Assembly (NCBI GenBank): GCA_021779935.1
Contig: JAJXZT010000060.1
Span: 1-42,708, forward strand
DNA length: 42,708 nt
Reading direction: 5' to 3'
Source of the DNA: Acidobacteriota bacterium
Lineage (GTDB): Bacteria > Acidobacteriota > Terriglobia > Terriglobales > Acidobacteriaceae
Part shown: in pieces, positions 42,346 through 42,708 of the stretch
Position numbering within the stretch: the first letter of the stretch is position 1
How the letters are laid out: each line of letters starts with the position of its first letter
Translations under genes and position numbers: made by a program
Notes under the pieces: generated by a model
Databases searched by the model: none
What the model was told of the DNA's origin: nothing
The model's input: only the letters and a program-made list of their open reading frames with translations

Positions 42346-42708
42346 TTACACCGTCAGCACGATCTTGCCGAAGTTCTTCCTTTCCAGCAGCAGGCGGTGT
42401 GCCTCGGCGGCGGCGCTGAGCGGGAACTTGGCGCCGATGGATGGGGTCAATGCGCCGCTTTCGATCCACGGCTTCATTGATTCCAATGCCTGGTGAATCA
42501 GTGCCGTGTTCTGCGAGAGGCGGCTGAGCCACAGACCATGTACGCTGGCCGACTTCGTGTACATTGCCATGGTGTCGAACTTGGGACGCTCGCCGCTGGC
42601 GCTGCCGAACATGATGACCCTGCCGAGGAATCCGCAGCAGCGCAGGCTGCGCGCCGTGTGTTCTCCCGCCAGGCTGTCGAAGACGGCATCGACGCCTTCG
42701 CCGTTGGT
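42346..42708 (-). CDS. Zinc-type/quinone oxidoreductase, C-terminal part (cut by window edge)
   Basis: Only the last 120 residues are in the window; the frame is open to the edge at 42708. It contains the end of the Rossmann domain (GVDAVFDSLAGEHTARSLRC, GFLGRVIMFGSASG) and the C-terminal part of the substrate domain (ESGALTPSIGAKFPLSAAAEAH, RKNFGKIVLTV). This is the MDR/quinone oxidoreductase (Qor-like) family, NADPH-dependent reductases of quinones or enones. An internal ATG at 42612 is not the true start. Substrate is not predictable from this fragment. Confidence 0.88.
   Translation of the reverse strand, partial: TNGEGVDAVFDSLAGEHTARSLRCCGFLGRVIMFGSASGERPKFDTMAMYTKSASVHGLWLSRLSQNTALIHQALESMKPWIESGALTPSIGAKFPLSAAAEAHRLLLERKNFGKIVLTV

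Overview
The window looks like a chromosomal segment of an Acidobacteriota bacterium, probably a Terriglobia/Koribacter-like lineage. This is inferred from the GC-rich housekeeping genes, the many small secreted proteins of unknown function, a PEGA-domain protein, a stand-alone Imm50-like gene and the dispersed CAGAGG/CGAAGG-type intergenic repeats. I could run no database search. No rRNA, tRNA or CRISPR array was seen. There are about 50 genes, most of them single-copy housekeeping or conserved hypothetical genes.

Layout. Positions 1-2100 are accessory: repeat debris, then a two-gene pair (zinc-ribbon protein plus SIR2-like protein) with visibly lower GC. 2165-12994 is mostly core: acyl-CoA carboxylase beta chain, a metallophosphoesterase, an RNase HI-like protein, an Imm50-like protein, YqeY, an M50 protease with CBS domains, RsmD, a Rid-family protein, a CBS protein and HslV-HslU with a terminator-like hairpin between them. 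13125-19813 holds a tetraheme cytochrome, two tandem secreted/cytoplasmic paralogues, an aminotransferase, several unknown proteins and a JAMM protease. 19966-25154 holds MnmG (interrupted in frame by a dispersed repeat), a NapH-like Fe-S membrane protein and, convergent to it, a split DsbD-type operon (CcdA, TlpA-like thioredoxin, DsbD N-terminal domain). 25281-30457 is a run of minus-strand genes: transaldolase, fumarylacetoacetase-family hydrolase, a GxxExxY gene between inverted repeats, a fibronectin-III lipoprotein, methylglyoxal synthase, a small anchored protein and DoxX.

30613-38949 is the most dynamic part. A rhodanese and a LysR regulator diverge from an AT-rich promoter. An intact REP-associated tyrosine transposase (RAYT) lies between matching REP palindromes. 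ThrS follows. Then come two decayed RAYT tails of a different family, four copies of a 45-bp REP-like palindrome, a 221-bp duplication, a 92-bp hairpin element and a low-GC gene of unknown function between the two duplicate modules. 39586-42708 carries small exported or anchored proteins, each followed by its own strong terminator, and the 3' part of a quinone oxidoreductase gene cut by the window edge.

The most interesting signals are: (1) a GxxExxY (PD-(D/E)XK-like) gene sitting exactly between inverted copies of the dispersed GCAGAGGTCGCAGAGG repeat, with its ancestral start codon inside the repeat and a one-base frameshift; (2) a relative of that repeat family read in frame inside mnmG; (3) the REP/RAYT duplication bracketing an orphan gene; (4) the SIR2-like pair, a possible defence module.
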